Below, in pieces: positions 47,801-55,412 of a DNA stretch of 64,000 bases. The first letter of the stretch is position 1, and every line of letters starts with the position of its first letter. The DNA comes from Pseudomonas svalbardensis. GTDB lineage: Bacteria; Pseudomonadota; Gammaproteobacteria; Pseudomonadales; Pseudomonadaceae. The position numbers and the translations under genes are program-made. The notes under the pieces are model-generated. The model searched no databases and was not told where the DNA came from. It saw nothing but the letters and a program-made list of their open reading frames with translations. Location of the stretch: assembly GCF_030053115.1 (NCBI RefSeq), contig NZ_CP125619.1, positions 3,359,501-3,423,500 of the forward strand, given 5' to 3'.

Positions 47801-48356
47801 AGATCGTGGTGCGGCGCACTTCCTCGTTGCGCGTGGTGCGTAACTGCTGCTCCATGTCGATCACGTCTTCGAATTGCTTGCGGATCTCATCGGTCAGCCG
47901 CTTGCCGCGCCCGGCCTTGACCACGCTGCGGTAATCGCCGCTGGATCGCTGCAATTCAATGAGTGCCTGCGCGTAAGTGGCCCACTCATTCTGCAAGGCC
48001 TGGAGCCGGTTCAGACGGTCGGTCTGCACCGGGTTGTCCGCGGTCAGTTCGAGCAAGGTATTGAGGGCGACAGCGATTCGTGGCTTGGCCGTTTCGTAGG
48101 GTTCAAGGAAGTGTTCGTCGCCAGTGAGCAGGAAGCCGCGCATACCGGTTTCCAGATCGACGGTCAGCTTGACCGATTCATTGGCGTTATTGATCACCCG
48201 GTCGGTGTGCTCGACCCACTGGGTCACCGACAGCAGGTAAGTGATCAGCGAAACAAAGAACACTGCACTGAGCACGCCGACACCCAACGGCAGGCTGACG
48301 TTGCGGCTCAGGAGTTTACGGAATCGTTGCTCATCAACCGAAGACGCGGATGTCAT
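44865..48356 (-). CDS. Large hybrid histidine kinase (CHASE3-GAF-HK-three receivers)
   Basis: Membrane sensor of 1163 residues. A first membrane segment lies at about residues 21-43, and a CHASE3-type periplasmic domain at 45-185 (GMRGFLLTGDEHFLEPYETA). A second membrane segment is at about 190-212, a GAF domain at about 240-385, and a long Gln/Glu-rich coiled coil at 385-485. HisKA has His503 (NMSHELRTPLNS) and is followed by HATPase. Three receivers follow (ILLDMRLPD, MIIDLKLPD, VLMDVMMPE), each with its phospho-Asp. The start is the ATG at 48356. It heads the operon kinase-CheR-CheB-receiver kinase-receiver. The layout resembles multi-output stress or biofilm kinases, but the input signal is unknown. 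Confidence 0.92.
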   Translation of the reverse strand: MTSASSVDEQRFRKLLSRNVSLPLGVGVLSAVFFVSLITYLLSVTQWVEHTDRVINNANESVKLTVDLETGMRGFLLTGDEHFLEPYETAKPRIAVALNTLLELTADNPVQTDRLNRLQALQNEWATYAQALIELQRSSGDYRSVVKAGRGKRLTDEIRKQFEDVIDMEQQLRTTRNEEVRRTTIWSISLYLLFIAGISALLAYIGRRDLLNLSQSYSANLAAQQASAQRLEQQAWLRNGQTELAEQVLGQLSLNLLGRNILQFCAQYLGTAVAAIYVREEHGGLKRIASYGFSREQEAREQQIYSDEGIVGQVANQARLIRLDDVPSDYFKVSSGLGEGLPHSVLVVPTNDDDRVNGVIELGFLRPLTDRDVELLELIAGNIGTSIEAARYRQRLQEVLAETQQLNEELQVQQEELKTANEELEEQSRILKESQAHLETQQVELEQTNEQLAEQAGILASQRDAMDLKNSELNQAQTQLEERAEELQRSSKYKSEFLANMSHELRTPLNSSLILAKLLAENPQENLSAEQVKFAESIYSAGNDLLNLINDILDISKVEAGKLEMRPENTSVARLVDGLRGMFQPLATDKKLDFQVEVQAGAPMMIFTDRQRLEQVIKNLLSNAVKFTERGTVSLTVASQPGDGIAFIIRDSGIGIAADQQDSIFEAFRQADGTTNRRYGGTGLGLSISRDLAALLGGSISVTSEPGQGSVFTLVLPQQYVEPGEDPVEPMRATPVAFTPRVTPAALVPLIAEVDIPRFDDDRTKAPFATRCILVVEDEPNFANILYDLAHELGYQCLVAHGADEGYDLAREFIPDAILLDMRLPDHSGLTVLQRLKEHAETRHIPVHVISVEDRVEAAMHMGAIGYAVKPTTREELKDVFARLEAKLTQKVKRVLLVEDDDLQRDSIARLIGDEDIEITAVGLAQDALDHLRTTIFDCMIIDLKLPDMLGNDLLKRMSTEDICSFPPVIVYTGRNLTRDEEADLRKYSRSIIIKGARSPERLLDEVTLFLHKVESRLSHERQRMLKTARSRDKVFEGRKVLLVDDDVRNIFALTSALEQKGAVVVIGRNGREAIERLNEVEDIDLVLMDVMMPEMDGYEATIEIRKDPRWRKLPIIAVTAKAMKDDQERCLQAGSNDYLAKPIDLDRLFSLIRVWLPKMERI

Positions 48357-48618
48357 GGGGGGGAAACCTTGTCGAACTGTTGAAAACCAAGGAGTTTGCC
48401 CCAAAAGCCCCGGTTTGATCCAATTTTCTGACACCTTTTCGCGCAAAATCCTACATTCCACTGCTCTAGCGCAAAGGAGCGGTTATCCTTGCCAGCACTT
48501 GTGCGGCTATTCTTTTTTCTACCGCGCGGGAACTTGTCGGGTTGCCTCACTTACTCAAGCAAGAACCCGGCGATTTCGATCGACCGACAACCGCGAATTC
48601 AACCTCTGAGAACCCACT

Positions 48619-48978
48619 ATGTCCGCCACCGCGTCCATCATCCTTGTAGTCGAAGACGACGCCATCGTGCGCATGCTGATTGTCGATGTGCTGGAGGAAC
48701 TCGAGTTCAAGGTGCTCGAGGCCGATGGCAGCGAACAGGCGCTGGAGTTTCTCAACGACGAAGATCAGTACATCGATTTGATGATGACAGACGTTGGTTT
48801 GCCGGTGATGGACGGCCGTGAACTGGCCACCCAGGCCCGGATGCTGCGCCCCGAGCTGCCCATCCTGTTTGCTAGCGGTTATGCCGAAAGTATTGATGTG
48901 CCCGAAGGTATGCACGTGATTGGTAAACCGTTTTCCATTGATCAGTTGCGCGACAAGGTCAAAGGCATGCTGACCTGA
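48619..48978 (+). CDS. Single-domain response regulator, divergent from the large kinase
   Basis: Receiver-only protein of 119 residues. The pocket is Glu12, Asp13 and Asp14, the phospho-acceptor is Asp58 (MMTDVGLPVMDG), and the lysine is in IGKPFS. It is transcribed divergently from the large hybrid kinase across a 262-base gap, and is closest in style to the receiver of the KaiC-linked kinase. It probably belongs to the same signalling island. Confidence 0.9.
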   Translation: MSATASIILVVEDDAIVRMLIVDVLEELEFKVLEADGSEQALEFLNDEDQYIDLMMTDVGLPVMDGRELATQARMLRPELPILFASGYAESIDVPEGMHVIGKPFSIDQLRDKVKGMLT

Positions 48979-49063
48979 GACAGTTGACTGGGCATCTTGG
49001 CCCCACCACTTTTCTGCATAAACCGACGTAAGGCTGCATTTTTCGGCGTTTTTGGGCTCTGAC

Positions 49064-49079
49064 CTGTCAAGCTTGACAG
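49064..49079. promoter_or_regulatory. 16-base perfect palindrome upstream of the PhoPQ-related gene
   Basis: CTGTCAAGCTTGACAG is a perfect 16-base inverted repeat, 64 bases before the ATG at 49144. Its place and length suit a dimeric repressor operator. No regulator gene is adjacent. Confidence 0.4.
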
Positions 49080-49143
49080 TAGAAAAGGCCGCCCGCCTGG
49101 CGTTTGATTGGACCGGTGATCCCACTCATAAGGAACCGAGTCC

Positions 49144-50649
49144 ATGCCGAGTCGAACCGAACGCTACGCACGTCATTTGAAAATCAGCGGATCATTGCTG
49201 ATGCTCATCGCCGGATATGGTTGCCAGTCAGCCTCTTCCGACAATCCCCAGCACTGCTTTGAACAGAGCGGACAGGCGTTCAGCGAAGTATTGAGCTGCT
49301 ATCGCAAAGCCGAAGCGACGCAACCGCTGCGCTACATCAGTAAGGGACAAGAGCAACAGCCCGGCGTCAACATCCGGCGCTTCGAACTGACGTCACAGAC
49401 CTGGGGCCAGGGCGGTCAAGTCGCACCGGCAGACTGGACCCATGGAGTCGACCTGTACATTCCCGATAACGTCAAGGGTACGCGTGCCGTGCTGGTCGCC
49501 AACGACGGCGTCAACAAGCCTTTGCCCGGTGAGTCTCCGGGAGCACCCAACAACTTTTCGCAGCAAACGCTGCTCAACATTGCCCGGCAAACCGGTTTGA
49601 TCGTAGTGGCTGTCAGCAATGTCCCTAACCAGTATTTGACCTACAGCGATGACGGCGTGCCGCGCACAGAAGATGGCAGCGTTGCCCACAGCTGGAAACT
49701 CTTCATGCAGGCCCCGGAACAACAGCCCTTTATGTCGCTGCATGTGCCGATGATGGAAGCGCTGGTCAAAGCCATGGACCTGGCGCAAAAGGAAACGCAG
49801 CGAGGCCAGGTGGTGAGTTTTCTTGCCACCGGTGCGTCGAAACGCGGTTGGGCGGTATGGCTGTCCGCCCTTGCGGACTCACGCGTCGATAGCATCGTGC
49901 CGTTTGTCATCGACGTCTTGAACACGGACAAAGTGTTCGACCAGACGTTTCTGGCCTACGGCGGTAACTGGCCACTGGCGTACATCGACTACTACTTGCA
50001 AGGCGTGATTGCCCAACGCAAGACCGAGCCGTTCAAGAAGCTGATGCAGGTCGAAGATCCGATGACCTATAGGAATCTGTCCGGTTACACCGACCGCTTG
50101 AAGATCCCGAAATATGTCGTCAACGCCAGTGGCGATGACTTCTTCATCCCGGATGCTTCACGCGAGTATTTTCCGGACCTGCCGGGTGACAATACACTTC
50201 GGGTCATTCCCAATGCCGCCCACGATGTTCGGGCGTTTGTTGAAGCGAACCTGATTCCTTATATCAAGCGGCGGCAGACTGGCAATACCGCACCGAGGTT
50301 AAAGGCACAGGAACAGCGCCTGGACGCCACATTGACCAAGTTGCACCTGACCTTGTCCGAAATGCCGATCAGGACGACTCAGTGGACAGCGCTCAACCCG
50401 AAGGCCCGGGACTTTCGGTACAACTGCGGCGTGCGCTACACCGCAAAACCATTGCCGGTCGCAATGGACGTCCAGGCGACTCTCCGTGCTCCCGAGGAGG
50501 GTTGGAGCGCCCAGTTCATCGAAACTGAGTATGCGGACGGCGTTGTCGAAACGACGATGGTCAAGGTGCTTCCGCAAACATATCCGAATCAGCCGCCACC
50601 CGCCGATCAGGCATTTTGCAGAACGCTACCCGCCACCCCGGGTCAGTAA
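49144..50649 (+). CDS. PhoPQ-activated pathogenicity-related (PqaA-like) lipoprotein
   Basis: Secreted or lipidated protein of 501 residues with an alpha/beta-hydrolase-type core of the PhoPQ-related family. The N-terminus is a lipoprotein signal with Cys27 (IAGYGC). The diagnostic motif TGASKRGWAVW, with Ser232 as candidate nucleophile, is present. Asp and His near NASGDDFFIPDAS and PNAAHDVRAF complete a plausible triad. In Salmonella the homologue PqaA is PhoPQ-controlled and affects antimicrobial peptide resistance; the enzymatic substrate is not known. The start has AAGGA 9 bases upstream. Confidence 0.88.
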   Translation: MPSRTERYARHLKISGSLLMLIAGYGCQSASSDNPQHCFEQSGQAFSEVLSCYRKAEATQPLRYISKGQEQQPGVNIRRFELTSQTWGQGGQVAPADWTHGVDLYIPDNVKGTRAVLVANDGVNKPLPGESPGAPNNFSQQTLLNIARQTGLIVVAVSNVPNQYLTYSDDGVPRTEDGSVAHSWKLFMQAPEQQPFMSLHVPMMEALVKAMDLAQKETQRGQVVSFLATGASKRGWAVWLSALADSRVDSIVPFVIDVLNTDKVFDQTFLAYGGNWPLAYIDYYLQGVIAQRKTEPFKKLMQVEDPMTYRNLSGYTDRLKIPKYVVNASGDDFFIPDASREYFPDLPGDNTLRVIPNAAHDVRAFVEANLIPYIKRRQTGNTAPRLKAQEQRLDATLTKLHLTLSEMPIRTTQWTALNPKARDFRYNCGVRYTAKPLPVAMDVQATLRAPEEGWSAQFIETEYADGVVETTMVKVLPQTYPNQPPPADQAFCRTLPATPGQ

Positions 50650-50655
50650 ATCACG

Positions 50656-50699
50656 ACACGACAATCTCAACCCTTTTGCTCTGTGGGGTTGTCGTGTTT
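50656..50699 (+). terminator. Terminator after the PhoPQ-related gene
   Basis: ACACGACAA (50656-50664) pairs with TTGTCGTGT (50689-50697), and the following bases are TTC. The stem is long and starts 7 bases after the stop codon. The T tract is short. Confidence 0.6.
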
Positions 50700-50814
50700 C
50701 CTTGACTGTTCTCGGTCATTCATTTTCTTGCCTGACGCCGGAGCGTTCAGTTCAATGCCACGCTTGCTGTGGTTTAATTGCGCCCTACCCGATGACCCGT
50801 CTCAAGGAATACCG

Positions 50815-52110
50815 ATGACCCAGCCCCGCGCAACCAAAGTCCTGGTCATTGGTTACGTCTGGCCCGAGCCCCGCTCTTCGGCGGCCGGCGGGCACATGAT
50901 GCAAATTCTCGAGACCTTCTTGCAGCAAGGCTGGGACATTACTTTCAGTAGCCCGGCCGGCACCGGTGAACACCGGGCAGACCTGACGGTCTTGGGCATT
51001 CGCGAAGTCCCGATCGAATTGAACAACAGCAGTTTCGACACGTTCATCAGCGAACTGGCCCCGGACATTGTCCTGTTCGATCGGTTCATGATGGAAGAAC
51101 AGTTCGGCTGGCGAGTTGAAAAACACTGCCCCGATGCCTTGCGCGTGCTTGAGACCTCCGACCTGCAAAGCCTGCGAGATGCCCGCCATCAACGCCTCAA
51201 GGAGCGTTTGAAGGCCAGTGACGACGCCAATGACTTCAATGAACTGTTCGCGCCGGCGTTACGTGAAGAGTTTGAGCTCATGGCCGAGACCGATCTGGCC
51301 AAACGGGAGATCGCAGCGATTTATCGTTGCGACTTGAATCTGATGATTTCAGAAGTAGAGATCGAGTTGCTGGTCGAGCAATTCAAGCTGCCGCGCCAAC
51401 TGCTGCACTGGTGCCCGCTGATGGTCGATCTACCGAGCGTGCCACCGGCTTCTTTTGAAGACCGCGCGCACTTTCTCAGCATCGGCAACTTCCGTCATGC
51501 CCCTAACTGGGATGCGGTGCTCTGGATGAAAACCACTATCTGGCCGCTGATCCGCCAACAACTGCCAACGGCTCAATTGCACATTTACGGTGCTTACACA
51601 CCGCCCAAAGCGACTGCGTTGCACAACCCCGGCCAGGGTTTTCATGTAATGAACTGGGCGGAAGATGCATTAAAAGTCATGTCTGGCGCACGGATTTGCC
51701 TGGCCCCCTTACGCTTCGGTGCCGGAATCAAAGGCAAAATTGTCGACGCCATGTTGTGTGGCACGCCCACGATCACAACGCCAATCGGCGCAGAAGCGAT
51801 GCATGGCGAACATCCTTGGCCGGGTGCCGTGACCCGAACAGCACAGGCGTTCGCCGATTGCGCGGTTCAACTGTACAAGGACGAGGCTCTGTGGACGAAC
51901 GCCCAATCCCAAGGGACGACCTTGCTGGCCGGTCGTTATCGACAGTCCGAACATGGCCCGGCGCTGATCGAAAAGTTGTTGTATTGCCAACAACACTTGG
52001 CACAACTTAGAAGCGATAACTTTACGGGAAGCATGTTGCGTCATCACCACCATAAAAGTACGCAATACATGGCGCAATGGATTGAAGCGAAGAATCGAAA
52101 TCCGCTATAG
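50815..52110 (+). CDS. Glycosyltransferase, GT-B fold (group 1/GT4-like)
   Basis: Cytoplasmic protein of 431 residues. The N-terminal half opens VLVIGYVWPEPRSSAAGGHM, typical of nucleotide-sugar glycosyltransferases that act on a glycan. The C-terminal half has RFGAGIKGKIVDAMLCGTP, matching the donor-binding region of group 1 enzymes. The ATG at 50815 has AAGGAAT upstream. No other polysaccharide gene is adjacent, so the acceptor cannot be guessed. Confidence 0.85.
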   Translation: MTQPRATKVLVIGYVWPEPRSSAAGGHMMQILETFLQQGWDITFSSPAGTGEHRADLTVLGIREVPIELNNSSFDTFISELAPDIVLFDRFMMEEQFGWRVEKHCPDALRVLETSDLQSLRDARHQRLKERLKASDDANDFNELFAPALREEFELMAETDLAKREIAAIYRCDLNLMISEVEIELLVEQFKLPRQLLHWCPLMVDLPSVPPASFEDRAHFLSIGNFRHAPNWDAVLWMKTTIWPLIRQQLPTAQLHIYGAYTPPKATALHNPGQGFHVMNWAEDALKVMSGARICLAPLRFGAGIKGKIVDAMLCGTPTITTPIGAEAMHGEHPWPGAVTRTAQAFADCAVQLYKDEALWTNAQSQGTTLLAGRYRQSEHGPALIEKLLYCQQHLAQLRSDNFTGSMLRHHHHKSTQYMAQWIEAKNRNPL

Positions 52111-52259
52111 AGCTCACACTAATAATAAATATTTTGCATCACCACCCTTGTTGACCACACCAACTCCACACCCTATAAACATCTGCCGAGCTTAAGCTTC
52201 GCTAGTTAAGTTAGACACAACCAACTTCTCTTTTTAAAAACAATGCAAGGATGCATTAA

Positions 52260-53126
52260 ATGGATAACTTTGTTCAGAACAAAAGTACGCATAAAAACTG
52301 GATGCTAGCCACGCCGGCAATTGATACATTGTCACTCTGTGAATTGACACTGCCGGGAACACACAACGCAGGCAGCGACTGGAAAGCGTCCTGGCCGTTT
52401 TTCGGCCCTCCCGCCCATTGGGTGGCATGTCAGCATGAATCGTTCTACAGCCAGCTGTGTCACGGCTCTCGGGCTCTCGACATCCGTTTATTGCAGGACG
52501 ATAGCGCAAAAGGACTCGACAAGTTCGGCATTCATCACAACGGCCACCGCAACTCTCGCACCTTGAAGAATCTTGTGACCGACGTGGAACAATTTCTTAA
52601 GGAGAGCCCGAATGAATTCATTATTCTAGACTTCCATCAACTGCAGGGTGATAGGTTTGATTTCACTAACTTCAATAGCATGGTGAAACAGTATCTTGGC
52701 AATCGCATAATCCCCACCAAAAACCTGTCTCTGAGCCTGCATCAGCTCAAACAAATCAGCTCTATACAAAGAATTTTAGTCGCCGCCCCTTGGCACAGTG
52801 CTCTTGATCGAAACGTATTTCACGAGCAGATCGAGCACAAATGGTCTGGCAGCGGTATCGCCAGTGCCACTGATTTGGCGGTGCACATTATGAATGTGAT
52901 GAGAAACCCGCCAGGCACAGAGGCACCGTGGTCGCTTTCCGCCACCAGTTACAGCGCTCTTGGCGGCCCCGTGGATATTCATGATGAGCTTAATTTCTGG
53001 TTCCACCCGAAGGCCAGCGACTGGGCGTCAAAGTGCAACATCATCAATGTCGATTTTATTGAAGAGTCCAACATTGTCTCTTATTGCCGAACTGTAAACC
53101 TGACGAAAGCGAGCAAGCGAAATTAA
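52260..53126 (+). CDS. PI-PLC X-domain phosphodiesterase (first of tandem pair)
   Basis: Bacterial phosphatidylinositol-specific phospholipase C-like protein of 288 residues. Catalytic positions are visible: His35 (PGTHNAG), Asp74 and Arg76 (RALDIRL) and His92/His93 (GIHHNGH). The later segment EFIILDFHQL is also typical. There is no signal peptide, unlike the secreted Bacillus and Listeria enzymes. Base composition is lower in G+C than its neighbours. The ATG at 52260 has AAGGA 9 bases upstream. It could cleave phosphoinositides of a host or predator, or a glycolipid; export is not explained. Confidence 0.85.
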   Translation: MDNFVQNKSTHKNWMLATPAIDTLSLCELTLPGTHNAGSDWKASWPFFGPPAHWVACQHESFYSQLCHGSRALDIRLLQDDSAKGLDKFGIHHNGHRNSRTLKNLVTDVEQFLKESPNEFIILDFHQLQGDRFDFTNFNSMVKQYLGNRIIPTKNLSLSLHQLKQISSIQRILVAAPWHSALDRNVFHEQIEHKWSGSGIASATDLAVHIMNVMRNPPGTEAPWSLSATSYSALGGPVDIHDELNFWFHPKASDWASKCNIINVDFIEESNIVSYCRTVNLTKASKRN

Positions 53127-53238
53127 CAATTTTCGCGCCATCAAATAGCTATTCTTGTGTAAGTGTTTCCGACGCTGGCAATACTGCCACGCACTTCTAT
53201 GCTGGGTCATGAAAGCCTTTTGTTTCAGGCGAGTGATA

Positions 53239-53263
53239 CGGATGTGGCACCCAGCCACATCCG
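53239..53263. terminator. Perfect 10-base hairpin between the two PI-PLC genes
   Basis: CGGATGTGGC (53239-53248) pairs perfectly with GCCACATCCG (53254-53263) around ACCCA. No T tract follows, so it may be an mRNA-stability or processing stem and not a classical terminator. Confidence 0.5.
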
Positions 53264-53317
53264 ACACATGAACTTCTTCTCCCCATGGATGGGGCGAATC
53301 AACGACAAGGAACTGTC

Positions 53318-54199
53318 ATGACCCGCAATACAGCAACCACACTCGACAAACAGAAATGGATGAGCAACGTACTGGATATCGGCCAGTTGAAGCTGACCGA
53401 TATTGTCTGGCCCGGCACGCACAACGCCGGCATGGACAAAAAAGCGCCGAACTATGAGGTGGTGGTCGGCAACTGGACAACGTGCCAAAACGACTCATTT
53501 GCCTGGCAACTGGCCAACGGCGCACGGGCGTTCGACATCCGGCTTGGCTGTACCGCCGGCCCGGTAGTACCGGTGTTCTACTTCCATCACAGCGGCTATC
53601 AGTCCCACCGCATTCTTGATGAACTGATCGATGCGGTGACGTCATTCCTCGACCGAAACCCGGACGAATTCATCGTCCTCGACTTCCACCAGTTAGGGGA
53701 TGCAGCGAAGCCTTTCGACTACCAACAACTCAATGATTTTCTGATGCGCCGCCTGGGTTCGCGCCTTATCCGCTCCTTGGATGCATTCAGTACCGTGGAA
53801 CAACTCAAGCGCGCCAGCTCACAGCGCCGCATTGTCATGGCAGCGCAGGCGAAGCCCGGGCTGGACCGTGAGTATTTCTGGCCGCAGATACCTCACAAGT
53901 GGAACGGCAAGGTATTCACCGACACCAGCGATCTGCAATCGCATATCCAGACCACCCTTGTGGGGGCGCCTTACGATAGATTTCTCTGGTCTTTGCCGGC
54001 GACGTGCTATTCGCTGCTGGGGGGCCCGCAGCACATCAAAAACCAAATCAACGACTGGTTCCACACCACCCGCGACTGGGTCACCCGGTGCAGCATCATC
54101 AGCACCGATTTCTTTGACGAGGCGGATATTGTCCGCTACTGCTGGAGCGCCACCAGCATGAAAGCGGTTTACGGAGACAGGTTGCACAAGTCGGCCTAA
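53318..54199 (+). CDS. PI-PLC X-domain phosphodiesterase (second of tandem pair)
   Basis: Paralogue of the preceding gene, 293 residues. The catalytic set is conserved at His35 (PGTHNAG), Asp73 and Arg75 (RAFDIRL) and His90/His91 (YFHHSG), and the family segment EFIVLDFHQL is present. It also lacks a signal peptide. The ATG at 53318 has AAGGAA 6 bases upstream; the frame could extend to 53285 but that start lacks a ribosome site. Its G+C content is closer to the genome than that of the first copy, so the pair has diverged or was acquired separately. Confidence 0.85.
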   Translation: MTRNTATTLDKQKWMSNVLDIGQLKLTDIVWPGTHNAGMDKKAPNYEVVVGNWTTCQNDSFAWQLANGARAFDIRLGCTAGPVVPVFYFHHSGYQSHRILDELIDAVTSFLDRNPDEFIVLDFHQLGDAAKPFDYQQLNDFLMRRLGSRLIRSLDAFSTVEQLKRASSQRRIVMAAQAKPGLDREYFWPQIPHKWNGKVFTDTSDLQSHIQTTLVGAPYDRFLWSLPATCYSLLGGPQHIKNQINDWFHTTRDWVTRCSIISTDFFDEADIVRYCWSATSMKAVYGDRLHKSA

Positions 54200-54278
54200 G
54201 CGAAAGTCGTGGCACGCTGGCACAGCGGGCGCCAAAAGAGGCATGATCGGATAGCGATAACAAGAAAAGCGCCCTGAC

Positions 54279-55184
54279 ATGACCCGAACCGCCCGCGTGA
54301 CAGACCCCTCCTACGAACTGATGGACGACCACAACGGGTTGTCCATCATCTACCGCCAGCACGGTTTTCCTTGCCCGTTGGTGCGTTGGCATTTTCACAA
54401 GGAATACGAACTGCACCTGATCGTCGCCAGCTCCGGCAAAGTGTTCATCGGTGACTACATCGGTAACTTCTATCCAGAATCGCTATTCCTCACCGGCCCC
54501 AACCTGCCCCACAACTGGATCAGCCAGGTGGCCGAAGACGAAGTGGTGCCCAAGCGCGACATGCTGGTCAACTTCACGGATGAGTTATTCGACAGCGGTC
54601 ACTTGGTGTTTGCCGAGCTCAAAACGCTGGCGCCGCTGTTGGAGCGCGCCCAGTACGGCATCGAGTTTCGCTGCAAGCGCACCATTCGCCAGGCCATGAC
54701 TTTGATGCAGCGCATCGCCGACAGCAAAGGCGTGACACGCCTCGGGCACTTTTTCATTCTGCTGGAGTTGCTGGCGGCCTCTGATGACTATCAGCTGCTA
54801 TCCGGGGCCACGACGCCGCAATTGGCCGACGAGCACAACATCGATCGCACCAATCGGGCGGTGGATTACATCTTCGCGCATTACGCCCGGGACCTGCCGC
54901 TGGAGGAAGTCGCCGAGCACCTTGGCATGAAGCCGACTTATTTCAGTCGAGTGTTCAAGCAAGCCACTGGCCGCTGTTTCATCGAATTCGTCAATCGACT
55001 GCGCATCAGCAAATCCTGCGAGCTGCTGGCCGATGGCAACAAACCGGTAACCGATGTGTGTTTCGAGTCGGGCTTCAACAATATTTCCAACTTCAATCGG
55101 CGTTTTCAGCAGCTCAAGGGCATGACGCCGTCGCATTACCGGCGATTGGCCGTGCAGCGGCTGACTGAGCAGAACCTGGGTTAA
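54279..55184 (+). CDS. mtlR: AraC-family activator of the mannitol operon, MtlR
   Basis: Regulator of 301 residues. The N-terminal half is a cupin-like sensor (LVRWHFHKEYELHLIVASSG, FLTGPNLPHNWIS). The C-terminal 100 residues are a double helix-turn-helix (LEEVAEHLGMKPTYFSRVF and VCFESGFNNISNFNRRFQQ). In P. fluorescens MtlR lies directly upstream of mtlE in the same direction and activates the operon when mannitol, arabitol or glucitol is present. The position and neighbours here are identical. Confidence 0.93.
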   Translation: MTRTARVTDPSYELMDDHNGLSIIYRQHGFPCPLVRWHFHKEYELHLIVASSGKVFIGDYIGNFYPESLFLTGPNLPHNWISQVAEDEVVPKRDMLVNFTDELFDSGHLVFAELKTLAPLLERAQYGIEFRCKRTIRQAMTLMQRIADSKGVTRLGHFFILLELLAASDDYQLLSGATTPQLADEHNIDRTNRAVDYIFAHYARDLPLEEVAEHLGMKPTYFSRVFKQATGRCFIEFVNRLRISKSCELLADGNKPVTDVCFESGFNNISNFNRRFQQLKGMTPSHYRRLAVQRLTEQNLG

Positions 55185-55261
55185 ACGCCTGAAAACCTAT
55201 ACGGATTCCACAGAGCCTAACCGCTGAAAAGCCGTCCCCTGCACATCTCCCTCCAAACACC

Positions 55262-55297
55262 AGTGCAAAATAGTATCGATTCAAGTGCGATGGATGA
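55262..55297 (+). promoter_or_regulatory. Candidate MtlR-binding direct repeats
   Basis: AGTGC occurs at 55262-55266 and 55284-55288, 22 bases apart (two helical turns), each followed by a purine-rich tail (AAAATAG and GATGGATGA). The second ends next to the -35 hexamer, as for an AraC-type class II activator. A third AGTGC lies at 55329-55333, just after the -10. Confidence 0.55.
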
Positions 55298-55298
55298 T

Positions 55299-55327
55299 TT
55301 GTCACGTCATCAATAGAAGGCTGTAAT
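55299..55327 (+). promoter_or_regulatory. mtlE: Sigma-70 promoter of the mtlE operon
   Basis: TTGTCA (55299-55304) and TGTAAT (55322-55327) are separated by 17 bases. This gives a 5' leader of about 75-80 bases before the mtlE ATG. Confidence 0.65.
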
Positions 55328-55362
55328 CAGTGCACATTCTTCCCTCCGCAGGAAGACACAAA

Positions 55363-55370
55363 AACAATAA
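55363..55370 (+). promoter_or_regulatory. Crc/Hfq catabolite-repression (CA) motif in the mtlE leader
   Basis: AACAATAA fits the AANAANAA pattern bound by Hfq with Crc in Pseudomonas. It lies 43 bases before the mtlE ATG, within the transcript but somewhat far from the ribosome site. Confidence 0.4.
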
Positions 55371-55412
55371 CTGTCCTTCTGTAACCCGCCGGGTGCAGAA
55401 AAGGAGTGCACG

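Noticed and set aside
48530..48560. GAACTT followed by a possible -10, suggesting an AlgU (sigma-22) promoter before the lone receiver gene
   Set aside because: At spacings of 16-17 bases the downstream bases do not give the expected TCnnA element, so only the -35 half fits.
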